From contig CBDHFM010000020.1 in the NCBI GenBank assembly GCA_965262505.1, positions 1 to 64,000 of the forward strand: a stretch of DNA of 64,000 nt, read 5' to 3'. The DNA comes from JACPPO01 sp965262505. GTDB lineage: Bacteria; Acidobacteriota; Vicinamibacteria; Vicinamibacterales; UBA2999. This document shows positions 44,136 to 53,234 of the stretch, piece after piece (the stretch's first letter is position 1; the number at the start of each line of letters is the position of its first letter). The notes beneath the pieces are model-generated. The model saw nothing but the letters and a program-made list of their open reading frames with translations. It had not been told where the DNA came from and did not search any database. Position numbers and translations under genes: made by a program.

Positions 44136-44375
44136 TTGACAAGCTACGTCTTCAAGGTTGTCGTCGAGCCAGACGAACACGAGGATGGGCGCGAAGCGTA
44201 CCACGCGTACTGTCCCGATTTTGAGGAAGCGGTAACGTGGGGCGATACCCGCAAGGAGGCTGTTCAGCGAATTAACGAACTCCTCCAAACACTCGTCCAG
44301 ATGCGGATTGAGAAAGGGGAGCACGTTCCTGCGATTCAGCAGATTGAATCTTCCGCAGTGGTGGTCACTGTTTGA
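44136..44375 (+). CDS. hicB: HicB-family antitoxin
   Basis: A 79-residue HicB protein: YVFKVVVEPDEHEDG, AYHAYCPDFEEAVTWGDTRK and EAVQRINELLQTLV are the partial RNase H-like fold of the family. AAGGAGGTG four bases before TTG (44136) makes TTG the start. Its TGA overlaps the TTG start of the hicA remnant, so the pair was coupled. Confidence 0.85.
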   Translation: MTSYVFKVVVEPDEHEDGREAYHAYCPDFEEAVTWGDTRKEAVQRINELLQTLVQMRIEKGEHVPAIQQIESSAVVVTV

Positions 44376-44458
44376 AGCGGGGCATCACCGCTCGCCGACT
44401 CACCAAAGCCCTTCTCCAAGACGGATTCCTCCTCGACCGCATCGCAGGGAGCCAGAGG
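44372..44458 (+). pseudogene. hicA: HicA toxin, N-terminal fragment cut by IS3
   Basis: The frame KRGITARRLTKALLQDGFLL continues DRIAGSQR, matching the start of HicA mRNA interferases, then ends at the IS3 inverted repeat. Loss of the catalytic His region leaves the antitoxin without an active toxin. Confidence 0.7.
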
Positions 44459-44544
44459 TGGACCCTATCGGCTGGACAGCTGATCGACATCGTTAAGTGG
44501 AATCTTCTGCGTCACATTCCCGTCAAGATGAGAGGGGGCAGAAG

Positions 44545-44835
44545 ATGACGAAGAGGAAACGACGAAATCATTCACCAGTATTTAAAGCCAAGGTCGCGTT
44601 GGCCGCAGTTCGAGGAGAGCGTACCTTGGCCGATCTCGCCGAGCAGTTCGAGGTGCACCCGAATCAGATCCAGGACTGGAAGAAGAAGCTGGTGGCGGAT
44701 GCCGAGCATGTGTTCGGCGCCGGTGCGGTCGAGGCTGAGCATGCCGCGCAGGAGACCCAGCAGCTCCACGCCAAGATCGGTCAGCTGACGATGGAGAAGG
44801 ATTTTTTATCCAAAGCGCTCGGTCGAGACCGGTGA
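44545..44835 (+). CDS. IS3-family transposase OrfA
   Basis: A 96-residue helix-turn-helix protein: MTKRKRRNHSPVFKAKVALA, RTLADLAEQFEVHPNQIQDW and a leucine-zipper end (QETQQLHAKIGQLTMEKDFL). OrfB overlaps its last bases, as usual for IS3, where a frameshift product is the active transposase. Confidence 0.9.
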   Translation: MTKRKRRNHSPVFKAKVALAAVRGERTLADLAEQFEVHPNQIQDWKKKLVADAEHVFGAGAVEAEHAAQETQQLHAKIGQLTMEKDFLSKALGRDR

Positions 44836-45677
44836 GCGAGCGCCGAGCGATGATTCAAGCTGCCCACCCGTTGACAGTCACCCGACGCTGCGATCTGCTC
44901 GATGTGGCGCGGTCGACGGTGTATTACCACCCCACCGGGATCCCATCAGAGGATCTGGCCCTGATGCGCCTCCTGGACGAGATCCACTTAGAGCGTCCGT
45001 TCTACGGCAGTCGCCGCCTTCGAGACGAACTCGAGACCCAGGGGCACCCGGTGAATCGCAAGCGGGTCCAGCGGCTGATGCGCCAGATGGGCCTGAGTGC
45101 CCTGTATCCGAAGCCGCGCACGAGCCAGCCCGGGGCCGGACACAAGGTGTATCCCTACCTACTGAAGGGCCTGTCCATCGAGCGGCCGAATCAGGTGTGG
45201 GCGAGCGATATCTGCTACATCCCAATGGCGCAGGGGTGCATGTATCTGGTGGCCATCCTGGATTGGTACTCGCGCCGGGTCCTGGCCTGGCGTGTGTCAA
45301 ACACCGTCGACAGCGACTTCTGTGTCGAGGCCCTCGAGGACGCGCTCATCCACTACGGACCGCCGGCGATCTTCAATACGGACCAAGGCGCTCAGTTCAC
45401 GTCCCAGGCGTTTACGACGGTGCTCAAAGCCCATGCGGTGGCCATCAGCATGGACGGCAAGGGACGCTGGGTCGACAACGTGTTCGTCGAGCGTCTCTGG
45501 CGCAGCGTCAAATACGAGGATGTGTATCTCCATGCATACGAAACACCCGCCTCGCTCCGGGCAGGGCTGACCTGCTACTTTCAGTTCTACAACGGGCGAC
45601 GGCGTCATAGTTCACTTGGTCGGCGGACGCCGGATGTGGTCTACTTCGACGCAACCAGCTTCGGCACGGCGGCCTGA
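44832..45677 (+). CDS. IS3-family transposase OrfB
   Basis: A 281-residue integrase-core protein: VWASDICYIPMAQGCMYL (Asp), AIFNTDQGAQFTS (Asp) and VDNVFVERLWRSVKYEDVYL (Glu) form the DDE triad; RRRHSSLGRRTP is the typical end. Overlaps orfA by 4 bp. Confidence 0.92.
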   Translation: MSERRAMIQAAHPLTVTRRCDLLDVARSTVYYHPTGIPSEDLALMRLLDEIHLERPFYGSRRLRDELETQGHPVNRKRVQRLMRQMGLSALYPKPRTSQPGAGHKVYPYLLKGLSIERPNQVWASDICYIPMAQGCMYLVAILDWYSRRVLAWRVSNTVDSDFCVEALEDALIHYGPPAIFNTDQGAQFTSQAFTTVLKAHAVAISMDGKGRWVDNVFVERLWRSVKYEDVYLHAYETPASLRAGLTCYFQFYNGRRRHSSLGRRTPDVVYFDATSFGTAA

Positions 45678-45727
45678 AACACGATGGAGATTTCACTTAA
45701 GCCGCTGTCCAGGTTTCGGGGTCCACT

Positions 45728-46099
45728 TCTCTTGACGGCAGTGCGGCGCATTTTCGCAAAGCGTCGGAGTGCATCAACGAAGGCGACTGGGCAGGGAGCG
45801 TCAGGGAGAGCATTCACGCGGTTGAGTCCGTGGCCCGGAAACTCGTCGATCCAGAAGCAGCGCAGACGCTGGGGCCGGCCCTGAAGTCGATCGAGCGCCG
45901 CGGAGCGCTGCATCCGGCGCTCAAGAAGGCATTCGACACGCTCTACGGATACACGAACAATGAGCAGGGCATTCGTCATGCCCTGCTTGACCAGACGGAC
46001 ACGAAGGTAGGCCTGGATGAGGCCGTGTTCATGCTAGGAGCCTGCGCTTCCTTCGCTAGCTACTTGTGGCGTAAGCATGTAGCGGGAGAACCCTCGTGA
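45728..46099 (+). pseudogene. HEPN-like (AbiJ-type) protein, C-terminal fragment
   Basis: The frame running in from the IS3 end reads RESIHAVESVARKLVDPEAA, LHPALKKAFDTLYGYTNNEQ, GIRHALLDQTDTKVGLDEAV and MLGACASFASYLWRK. This resembles the C-terminal helical domain of abortive-infection-type and related HEPN proteins. The 5' part was removed at the IS3 insertion. Possibly part of a former defence gene. Confidence 0.5.
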
Positions 46100-46238
46100 G
46101 ACCGAAGCAGGGGCCGACCGCTGCCGGCTTGTCAGCACGGGTCTCCTGGCCATGCTCGTTCACTTGACGTATGCGAGACATAGAATCAGACACGGGATAC
46201 GACACACGGCGGCGCGTAATAGAAGGCGTTCTTGCCCG

Positions 46239-46266
46239 TGTGTCGCAAACGGCCGTTTGCGACACA
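46239..46266. promoter_or_regulatory. 28-bp perfect palindrome, resolvase-type site
   Basis: Half-site TGTGTCGCAAACGG, directly followed by the codons MRIGYARV of a serine resolvase start (46266 on). Palindromes of this kind precede Tn3-family resolvase genes. Only about 12 resolvase codons are left, so it is a transposon relic. Confidence 0.55.
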
Positions 46267-46354
46267 TGCGGATCGGCTACGCCCGCGTCACCGGCGTGTC
46301 GGCGAACCTAGACCACGATTCGCGCTTTGCCGACATAGAGGGTCGGAGCTCCTT

Positions 46355-46909
46355 TCACGCGAATAGGTCCAGCGACGTCTCCGGGGCGAGGTGGCCTTCA
46401 CGGTCGAGAGCCGTCGCGAGGAAGCGGTCGAGGTCTGCGGCATTGCGGTCGCGTTCCTCTTGGAGCGTCAATGGAGTCGCGAATTCGTGCGTGATAAGCA
46501 CGGCCCGCTCTGAAGAGCGACGGTCGGCCTCCGCAAGCACTACAGCGGTCACTGTGAGAAGTTGATAACGCAGCTGCGGTACGTGGCGTTGCTCGATATC
46601 GAGGGCAAATCGGTCGAGCAGGGCTTCGATCCGGGCGACTTGCTTCGAGCGGGGATTCGACGCGCGTGCGGCTCGCGCACGCTGGTACTGCTCGGCGATC
46701 TTGTCGCCGAAGGTTTCGTCCGCCTTGGCTTCGATGGCGATCACTACGGGACCGTGGTCGTCCTCGACGACGAGGAGGAGATCGATGTTCGGTTGTTCAC
46801 CGCGGAACTTGTCGATCGCGATGCGGGCTTCGGGCTCGGCGCCCCACTGGCGCAGAAGCCCAATGCCGCGACAGGCGGCGAGGATTTGTACGATGTCCGG
46901 CTGTAGGCG
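46355..46909 (-). pseudogene. PD-(D/E)XK nuclease-like protein, N-terminus replaced by IS3 sequence
   Basis: The conserved part reads PNIDLLLVVEDDHGPVVIAI, EAKADETFGDKIAEQYQRAR, then YQLLTVTAVVLAEADRRSSE and VLITHEFATP. The D(9-18)ExK arrangement (IDLLLVVED, IEAKADE) points to a nuclease fold. The 5' end is lost at the partial IS3 copy (46912), so its start codon is gone. Confidence 0.55.
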
Positions 46910-46911
46910 TG

Positions 46912-47342
46912 TGTCAAACACCTTCGACAGCGACTTCTGTGTCGAGGCCCTCGAGGACGCGCTCACCCACTCCGGACCGCCGGCGATCTTCAATACGGAC
47001 CAAGGCGCTCAGTTCACGTCCCAGGCGTTTACGGCGGTGCTCACAGCCCATGCGGTGGCCATCAGCATGGACGGCAAGGGACGCTGGGTCGACAACGTGT
47101 TCGTCGAGCGTCTCTGGCGCAGCGTCAAATACGAGGATGTGTATCTCCATGCATACGAGACACCCGCCTCGCTTCGTGCAGGGCTGACCTGCTACTTTCA
47201 GTTCTACAGCGGGCGACGGCGTCATAGTGCACTTGGTCGGCGGACGCCGAATGTGGCGTACTTCGACGCAACCAGCTTCGGTACGGCGGCCTGAAACACG
47301 GTGAAGATTTCACTTAAACCGCTGTCCAGGTTTCGGGGTCCA
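46912..47342 (+). mobile_element. IS3 element, 3' part only
   Basis: The sequence matches 45295-45725 of the complete IS3 (RVSNTFDSDFCVEALEDAL to the end and right terminal repeat) with scattered substitutions. The left half is missing. It is older than, and separate from, the full copy. Confidence 0.85.
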
Positions 47343-47359
47343 CTTCTGACAGCGTCCCA

Positions 47360-47545
47360 GTGGGCACGGTCACGATTGACCAAAATGGGTCGTTTAATGA
47401 GACCGGGAGTTTCACTGACCCGAGCTGTGGTGTCTACGCTTGGAGCGGGCGCGGCGGGTTTTCCGGGCGAGAGCTTCGTCTTTCTCTCACAATCACGTCA
47501 AACACATGCTCCAACCTCAACGTGAGAGCGACGTTGTCTGGCTAA
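47360..47545 (+). pseudogene. C-terminal fragment of a hypothetical secreted protein
   Basis: The frame VTIDQNGSFNETGSFTDPSC, GVYAWSGRGGFSGRELRLSL, NTCSNLNVRATLSG has a beta-strand pattern and two Cys, and is cut at its 5' side by the IS3 fragment. The original function is not recognisable. Confidence 0.4.
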
Positions 47546-47580
47546 CTGTCGTTCTCGGCAACCCTACTCAGCAGGTGCAT

Positions 47581-48546
47581 ATGTCTAACCTTGATCGGAT
47601 GTCGTCGCCGCACCTAACGGTGACGGCCACGCTCGCCGCGCTGCTGCTGTTCGTGTGGCCGTCTCTCGCCACGGCGCAACTCGCCTGCGGGGGGCACTAC
47701 ATCGAGTACCTCGGCGGGCCGTCGACGGCAACGCCTGGTTTCCGCCAACACGGCCCACCGACTATCTCTGAACCGTCCGGCATGACGGCGCAGGACCGCG
47801 AGCTATGGGACGCGCTCATCTTCGACGCCTACGATCACCCAACGCCGAGCCCAGATAATGAGGATTACGAGCGGTCATCGATCCCGTTAGAAGAGCGCCA
47901 CACGCTCGTGATGGACACTGGGGATGCCACATCATTTCGGCTCTGCATCCAAGCGGCCGACGAGTCCTATACCGGGCAACGTCTCGATCGGCATACCGAT
48001 CCGGACTGGTGGCGTAGGGAGGTGCAGCGCTTCACGAACCACCGATGGGCCGGAACCATTGAGGTGGGCACCTGCACTGGAGATCCGCCGAGTGGATGGG
48101 TGTACGTCCGGGGGGGCGATCCTGGTGAAGTCGGCGATAACATCTATGCGTATGCAAGGAGTTGGTGGTCCAGTAATTCCCACGGCACCTTGGAAACGTG
48201 GACCAGGTCAGAAATCGTATTCAACCCCGAGCCGCCAGCGAGGGACGATAATGAGGCCTTCTTTGAGGACGAGCTCGCGCACGAGCTCGGGCACGTGCTC
48301 GGGCTGTCGCACGTTCCGCCGAGTTCGGGTTTCGTGATGGCATCTGGCACCCTGTCCACTCGGCCCGACAATGAGAGCAGGCTCGCACAGTGGGCGCATC
48401 AGGTCGGCCCAGGCATCGAGTACCCCGGATTCGCCCTACCAGTGCCGTCGATTCCCTTGGTCGGATTGGGACTACTGGCGGTGCTGCTGATTGTGGTGGG
48501 ACGACGCCGGTTGAACCGCGTGTCGGCGGTTCGTCTTGGCTCATAG
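47581..48546 (+). CDS. Secreted metzincin-like protease with VPSIP anchor
   Basis: A 321-residue protein. A signal peptide (TLAALLLFVWPSLATAQ) precedes a domain with the zinc signature HELGHVLGLSH (HExxHxxGxxH; about residues 230-240) of matrixin/astacin-type proteases, then the likely Met-turn FVMASGTLS. The C-terminus has LPVPSIPLVG, a hydrophobic helix and RRRLNR: an exosortase-type tail. It resembles the protein at 50439-51782 across the catalytic domain (shared WWRREV/WWREQI, SEIVFNPEPP/SEIVWNPEPP), so they are paralogues. Confidence 0.8.
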   Translation: MSNLDRMSSPHLTVTATLAALLLFVWPSLATAQLACGGHYIEYLGGPSTATPGFRQHGPPTISEPSGMTAQDRELWDALIFDAYDHPTPSPDNEDYERSSIPLEERHTLVMDTGDATSFRLCIQAADESYTGQRLDRHTDPDWWRREVQRFTNHRWAGTIEVGTCTGDPPSGWVYVRGGDPGEVGDNIYAYARSWWSSNSHGTLETWTRSEIVFNPEPPARDDNEAFFEDELAHELGHVLGLSHVPPSSGFVMASGTLSTRPDNESRLAQWAHQVGPGIEYPGFALPVPSIPLVGLGLLAVLLIVVGRRRLNRVSAVRLGS

Positions 48547-48705
48547 AAAACTCGCCGCCTTCATGAGTTAGGGTACCGACACGATTCGTGCAGAAATACA
48601 CGCTAAGAGCTCGGCTTGAGCCCTCGCGGGTGCGCTCGGAGATGGGGAAATCGGCCACGTGGCCGATTCTGGCTCGCGGTGAGGGTCCCATAAGCACAAG
48701 CACGC

Positions 48706-48963
48706 TTATGGGCTGTCCGGATCGTCGGGCAGGGGCGGAGCGGCGCAGTCCTGCAACGCTGCGCAGATGGACTTGGGTGATTCGAGGACGAATAGCAGCG
48801 TGAAGGGTTCGTCGGCATCAGTGCGGGTTAGCTCGATGGTCGACGAAGCGGTATCGTGGCCGCCGCCCGGAGCCCGGATGTCAAAGATGAGGCAACGATC
48901 GACGAAGAGATCAGCCAAGCGAAAACCCGTACACGGGACCACGCCGCCACGGAAGGTAACCAA
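48706..48963 (-). CDS. Hypothetical 85-residue protein
   Basis: A frame starting MVTFRGGVVPCTGFRLADLF, with FDIRAPGGGHDT and DADEPFTLLFVLESPKSICA, has balanced composition and no family. It is divergent from the nuclease gene. It could also be a chance frame. Confidence 0.3.
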   Translation of the reverse strand: MVTFRGGVVPCTGFRLADLFVDRCLIFDIRAPGGGHDTASSTIELTRTDADEPFTLLFVLESPKSICAALQDCAAPPLPDDPDSP

Positions 48964-48964
48964 G

Positions 48965-50292
48965 TTGCAAGTTCACTGGAGCCATGGAATCTCAGCCGCT
49001 CTGCTCGGCGTGCTGATACTGCTACCCGCACCGCCAGCCTCAGCGCAATCGCGCGACGACTTCGCATACTGGGATGCGAGCGGGAACGGCGACCTGACGT
49101 GCCCTGAAGCTGGACCTGCTCCAGAAGGCCGTGATGAGGGCCTGCGGTTGCCTGCGTACCAAGACAACCGTGACGGTACCGGCATCATCTACGAATGGCT
49201 AGAGCGGCGCACATCGAGCGACGGCAATAACGACGGCGTTGCCTGCGAGAATTCCTCGAACCCCAATGGTTATATCCCCAATGTAACGGTGGATCCGCCG
49301 GTGCAGCCGCCCGTGGAGACGCAGGTCTGCTCGGCGGACGCGGAGACGTGGCGCGGGTTGCAGGTCTGCGACGAGCAACCGCGGGACGGCTACGACCGCG
49401 ACGCTTTCGGGACGGGCTACAGCAGCTTGGAGGACGAGATCATCGCGGCGTTACCGCCACAATGAAGGCGAACGGGGAGGTCTACACCCCCTACTCGTGC
49501 CTCGCGTTTGACATCACGGCGGCCGGCACAGCGGCGACGGACATCGAGCACATCGTGGCGCTGGCGGAGACGCACGACAGTGGCATCGCCGACGATCGGC
49601 GCCGGGACATTGCCAGTGACCTCGACAACCTCACGATCGCGGATCCGACGGTGAACCGGTCGCAGAAAAGTGACCGGGACGCCGCCGAATGGATGCCAGC
49701 CCGACACGGCGCGTGGTTTGCGGAGCGGGTGATCCAGGTCAAGCTGGAATACGGGTTGAGCATCGATCCCGCAGAGCGGGACGCGCTCGAGGCGCTCCTT
49801 GCGGGCGGCGGAGCGCAGCTTAACTGCGTTGATGCGGTCGCGCCCACGCCGACCATGCTGACGCTGAGCGCGGCCTCGGCCCCGGCCGAAGGCGGGAACC
49901 CAGTGACGGTGACCGCGACGCTCGACAACCCGGCCCCGGCGAACGGCATGACGGTGACGCTGACGACGGGCGGCACGGCGACGCTCGACACCGACTACAC
50001 GCTGTCATCGACCACGATCACCCTCGCCGAGGGCGAGACGGCGGGCACGGTGACGATCACGGTCACCGACGACGCCGAGGCCGACGCCGGCGAGACCATC
50101 GTCATTGACGCCGAGAGCACGAACCCGGCGCTGACCGCCGAGCAACTCATCCTCACCATCGAGGACAACGACGTGACGCCGGTGCCGGCGCTCCCGCTCG
50201 GCGGCGCGATGTTGCTCGGCCTGCTGCTCACGTTGCTCGGAGTCGTGCGGATGCGCATGCGGGATCGCACAGACATTGCGCATCGCTACTGA
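48965..50292 (+). CDS. Secreted HNH-type (DUF1524-like) nuclease with Calx-beta domain and VPALP anchor; frameshifted
   Basis: TTG at 48965, with GGAAGG eight bases before, starts a signal peptide (HGISAALLGVLILLPAPPASAQS). Then an Excalibur-like DGNNDGVACE segment, a nuclease domain (DIEHIVALAETHDSG, DLDNLTIADPTVNRSQKSDR, DAAEWMP) of the DUF1524 HNH type, a Calx-beta domain (ASAPAEGGNPVTVTATL, ETIVIDAESTN) and the tail VPALPLGG, helix, RMRMRDR. The frame ends at a TGA at 49463 and the sequence goes on one frame over (VTATMKANGEVYTPYSCL), so one base is missing near 49455. It is either a pseudogene or a sequencing error. Confidence 0.75.
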
Positions 50293-50438
50293 CTGGAGGT
50301 GTCGGGCGCACGCGACGCCCGGCGCCATCCGGGACGTGACGCATACCGGCTGGGTGCCATCGGCAGCATCAGTTTCGGCGACTCGGACAGCGCGCCGGAG
50401 GGCATGACTCATCCATGGTAGGGACAAGGTGCAACCTG

Positions 50439-51782
50439 ATGACACGCATCCTCATCAGCATGGTCGTTGCGGGACTGCTTGTCCCCGTGGGGGCCGAGGC
50501 GCAGCACGACGGCGACGCGCCGACCATCGCAGAGCCGGCCGGGTTGGACCGGGAGCGATGGGAGGCGCTCGTGTTCGACGCCTGGGAGGGCTACCCGGGC
50601 GTCAACCAAACGATTGTCCTCCCCCGAGAGAGCGTCCCGACGATTCGAATCTGTATGCAGTCGCCCGACGAGAGCAAGACGGGCGAGCGTCTGGCCCCGT
50701 ATGCGACCGTGTCGTGGTGGCGGGAGCAGATTGCGTACTGGACGGGTCTCACCTGGAACGGGGAAATACGGATAGCGGCCTGCACGGAGCCGCCATCGGA
50801 CGGCTGGATCCAGGTGCGGGAAGGCAAGGCCGGCGAAGTGCCGGATAGCATTGTCGCATTCGCCTCCTCGACTCGGGAGGACCATCCGTATGGCACTGGA
50901 CGGTGGCTGTCGTCCGAGATCGTCTGGAATCCGGAGCCTCCTGACTACTACGAAGAGGATCCGGAACTGTACTATGAAGCCACGCTCGCGCATGAGGTCG
51001 GCCATGCGCTCGGGTTCTGGCACGTACCGCCGGGTCCGGGCGTGGGCGGCCTGATGACCGTTGGCGGCTATGGCGGCGAGGCGCTGTGGGACGAGCAAGA
51101 ATCTGCGCTGGCACAGCTGGCCTACAGGGTCGGGCCCAACGTCAGATTTCCTGGCCTCGTGCGCGAGGCACCCCCGCAGGGCGCCGCGCCCGATCGGGCC
51201 GCGCTCACGGCGCTGTATCACGCGACGGATGGGCCGAATTGGAGGGAGAACGGGCATTGGGTCAGCGACGAACCGCTTGAGCGCTGGTATGGTGTCTCGA
51301 CCGATGCCGCCGGCCACGTGACGGAGCTGGTCTTCCTGCCGAACGGCCTGACGGGTGAACTTCCCGGCGCCTTGGGTGATCTGTCGCACCTCACAAACCT
51401 GTCCCTCCCCTACAACAACCTGTCGGGTCCGGTTCCGGAGGAGTTGGGACAGCTGTCCAATCTGCGTACTCTGCAAATCGAAGGGAATCACCTGTCCGGG
51501 TCGCTGCCGTCGTCGCTGACGAACCTGCGGCAGCTCGACGTTCTCAATATTCAACTCAATGCCGGGCTGTGCGCGCCGGCGAATACGTCATTCCAGGCGT
51601 GGCTGGCCACGGTGCGCGTCTTCGCGGGCGACACATGCGGGGCCGTGCCGGTTCCAGCGTTGCCGGCAGCCGGGCTGGTGGTGGCTGGACTGCTGCTGAG
51701 CGCGGTCGGGATGGGGCTCGTCCGGCGACGCCGGGCTCTCCCAGGGCGTGCCGACGATCTCTCAGTCACACGACACGGATGA
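50439..51782 (+). CDS. Secreted metzincin-like protease with leucine-rich repeats and VPALP anchor
   Basis: A 447-residue protein with signal peptide (LISMVVAGLLVPVGAEAQ), a zinc-protease domain with HEVGHALGFWH (about residues 188-198) and GLMTVGGYGG as possible Met-turn, and a plant-type leucine-rich repeat part (LTELVFLPNGLTGELPGALG-like VFLPNGLTGELPGALGDLSH, NLSGPVPEELGQLSNLRTLQ, NHLSGSLPSSLTNLRQL). The end has VPVPALPAAG, a hydrophobic helix and RRRRALPGR. The LRR part may bind the target and the tail would mark it for exosortase processing. Confidence 0.85.
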   Translation: MTRILISMVVAGLLVPVGAEAQHDGDAPTIAEPAGLDRERWEALVFDAWEGYPGVNQTIVLPRESVPTIRICMQSPDESKTGERLAPYATVSWWREQIAYWTGLTWNGEIRIAACTEPPSDGWIQVREGKAGEVPDSIVAFASSTREDHPYGTGRWLSSEIVWNPEPPDYYEEDPELYYEATLAHEVGHALGFWHVPPGPGVGGLMTVGGYGGEALWDEQESALAQLAYRVGPNVRFPGLVREAPPQGAAPDRAALTALYHATDGPNWRENGHWVSDEPLERWYGVSTDAAGHVTELVFLPNGLTGELPGALGDLSHLTNLSLPYNNLSGPVPEELGQLSNLRTLQIEGNHLSGSLPSSLTNLRQLDVLNIQLNAGLCAPANTSFQAWLATVRVFAGDTCGAVPVPALPAAGLVVAGLLLSAVGMGLVRRRRALPGRADDLSVTRHG

Positions 51783-51989
51783 CGCCACACTGGAGCCGAG
51801 GTGCCGGCAGCTGGCGTGACGTCCAGTCTCTCTCGGCGTCGATGCGCAGCGCCACAAGGGCGGACGGCTCCAATCGCTGGTCCTGCAGCGCGACGCGCTG
51901 CGGGGCCGCTCAACAAGTTGACAATACCCCCGTCGGCCATCTGAGGTAGGCAAATCGACAATCCCTGGTACAAGGGACCTGATCCCGAA

Positions 51990-52014
51990 CAATATGGGGC
52001 AGTGCCCCATATTG
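51990..52014. promoter_or_regulatory. 25-bp palindrome upstream of the GAF gene
   Basis: CAATATGGGGCA and TGCCCCATATTG flank a single G. It lies about 150 bp before the GAF-domain gene in a 380-bp gap with no gene. It is a likely operator; there is no T-run to suggest a terminator. Confidence 0.5.
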
Positions 52015-52166
52015 ATTCAGGTATTCTTCCCAGATGCCCCTCGATCGTGCGAAGGCATGGCATCCCCCGTTGTCCAGGCCGAGGCACGAGTTCGTATGCC
52101 GGTAACGAGGAGTCCCCGTCCCCGATCGGGCCCGGCCCGGCGGCGGTGGTCATCGGAATTGCGGCC

Positions 52167-53189
52167 GTGACGACCGTGCTGCCAGAGATCCCGCCCGAGA
52201 CGCTGGCCGAGTGGCAGCGCGTGGTCGACCTGACGGCACGGCTCGCCCGGGTGCCGGCGAGCCTGATCATGCGCACCGCGCGTCCGACGCACACGGTCCT
52301 AGTGAGTAGCCGCACCGAGGGCAACCCCTACGCTGTCGGGCGCGAGTACGATCTGCACGCCGTGCTCTATTGCCAGGGCGTGTTCGACAACGACGGCGAG
52401 CTGGTGGTCGAGGACGCGACCCGCGACCCGGTCTGGGCGGCCAACGAGGATCTGGCCGACGGGATGCGCTTCTACATCGGCTATCCCCTGAAATGGCCCA
52501 GCGGCGAGGTGTTCGGCACGATCTGCGTGCTCGACCGCGAGCGCAACGCCCACGCGCTGCTGTTCCGCGAGGGGCTGCAGGCGTTTGCCGGCGTGGTCGA
52601 GGCGAACCTGCGGTCGCTGGTCGAGATCGCCGAACGCCGACGGCTCGAAAGCGCCCTGCAGCAATCGCTCGACCAGACCGCACGGCAGGTGGTCGAACGC
52701 ACCCGCGAACTGCAGGACGCCAACACGGCGCTGCGCGTGCTGCTCGGCAATGTCGAGCAGTCCAACGAGGCGCGCAACGAGCAGCTGCGGCACCAGATCA
52801 CTACGCTGGTGATGCCGCATGTAGCGAAGCTCGCGCGGCTCGTGGAGCGCGACCGCGCGGCCGTGGAGTACGTGCGCCTGATCGAGACCCACCTCACGGC
52901 CCTCACCTCGTCGCTGTCCTCGAGGCTGGCGCGCGTGTTCCAGGCCTTGACCGCGACCGAAGCTATGCTCTCGCCGTCCCGACTTGGCGCGAGTCTTCGC
53001 CATAGACAGGGTCAGGGTCTTCCCGTATCGCGTCATCCACGATCGGGAGGGCAATCGTCTGCTCGATTTCTCCGGGGGTGCCTCGTTCGCATTAAAATCG
53101 TCCGTGAACGACGCGCACTCCGTGACGCAGCTCGGGAAGTGGCAAGAACATCTCACCGCGCTCACCGATCAGTACGAGCAGATCCGTGA
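52167..53189 (+). pseudogene. GAF-domain sensor protein truncated before its LuxR-type DNA-binding domain
   Basis: GTG at 52167 starts VLPEIPPETLAEWQRVVDLT, followed by a GAF domain (about residues 20-155; VFDNDGELVVEDATRDPVWA, FYIGYPLKWPSGEVFGTICV), a coiled coil (RRRLESALQQSLDQTARQVV) and the linker domain TLVMPHVAKLARLVERDR. In this family the linker is followed by a LuxR HTH beginning LT(P)TE; here ALTATEAMLSP ends near 52970 and unrelated sequence runs to the stop at 53189. It has probably lost DNA binding. Confidence 0.65.
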
Positions 53190-53205
53190 TCAGGCGCTTG
53201 GGAGT
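52984..53205 (+). pseudogene. Possible conjugation-protein (VirB5/TrbJ-like) fragment
   Basis: A frame with SVNDAHSVTQLGKWQEHLTA and LTDQYEQIRDQAL resembles the helical N-terminal part of TrbJ-like pilus proteins. It begins at the break in the GAF gene and loses similarity near 53205. Weak evidence. Confidence 0.25.
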
Positions 53206-53234
53206 ACCAGGTCACCCGGTATTTTGACCTCAAG

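Larger units (their letters stand above)
44459..45725 (+). mobile_element. IS3-family insertion sequence
   Basis: Ends are TGGACCCTATCGGCTGGACA on the left and, on the minus strand, TGGACCCCGAAACCTGGACA on the right. It carries two overlapping frames, orfA and orfB. It cut hicA on its left and a HEPN-like gene on its right. A second, 3'-only copy is at 46912-47342. A 3-bp target duplication is not evident. Confidence 0.85.
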
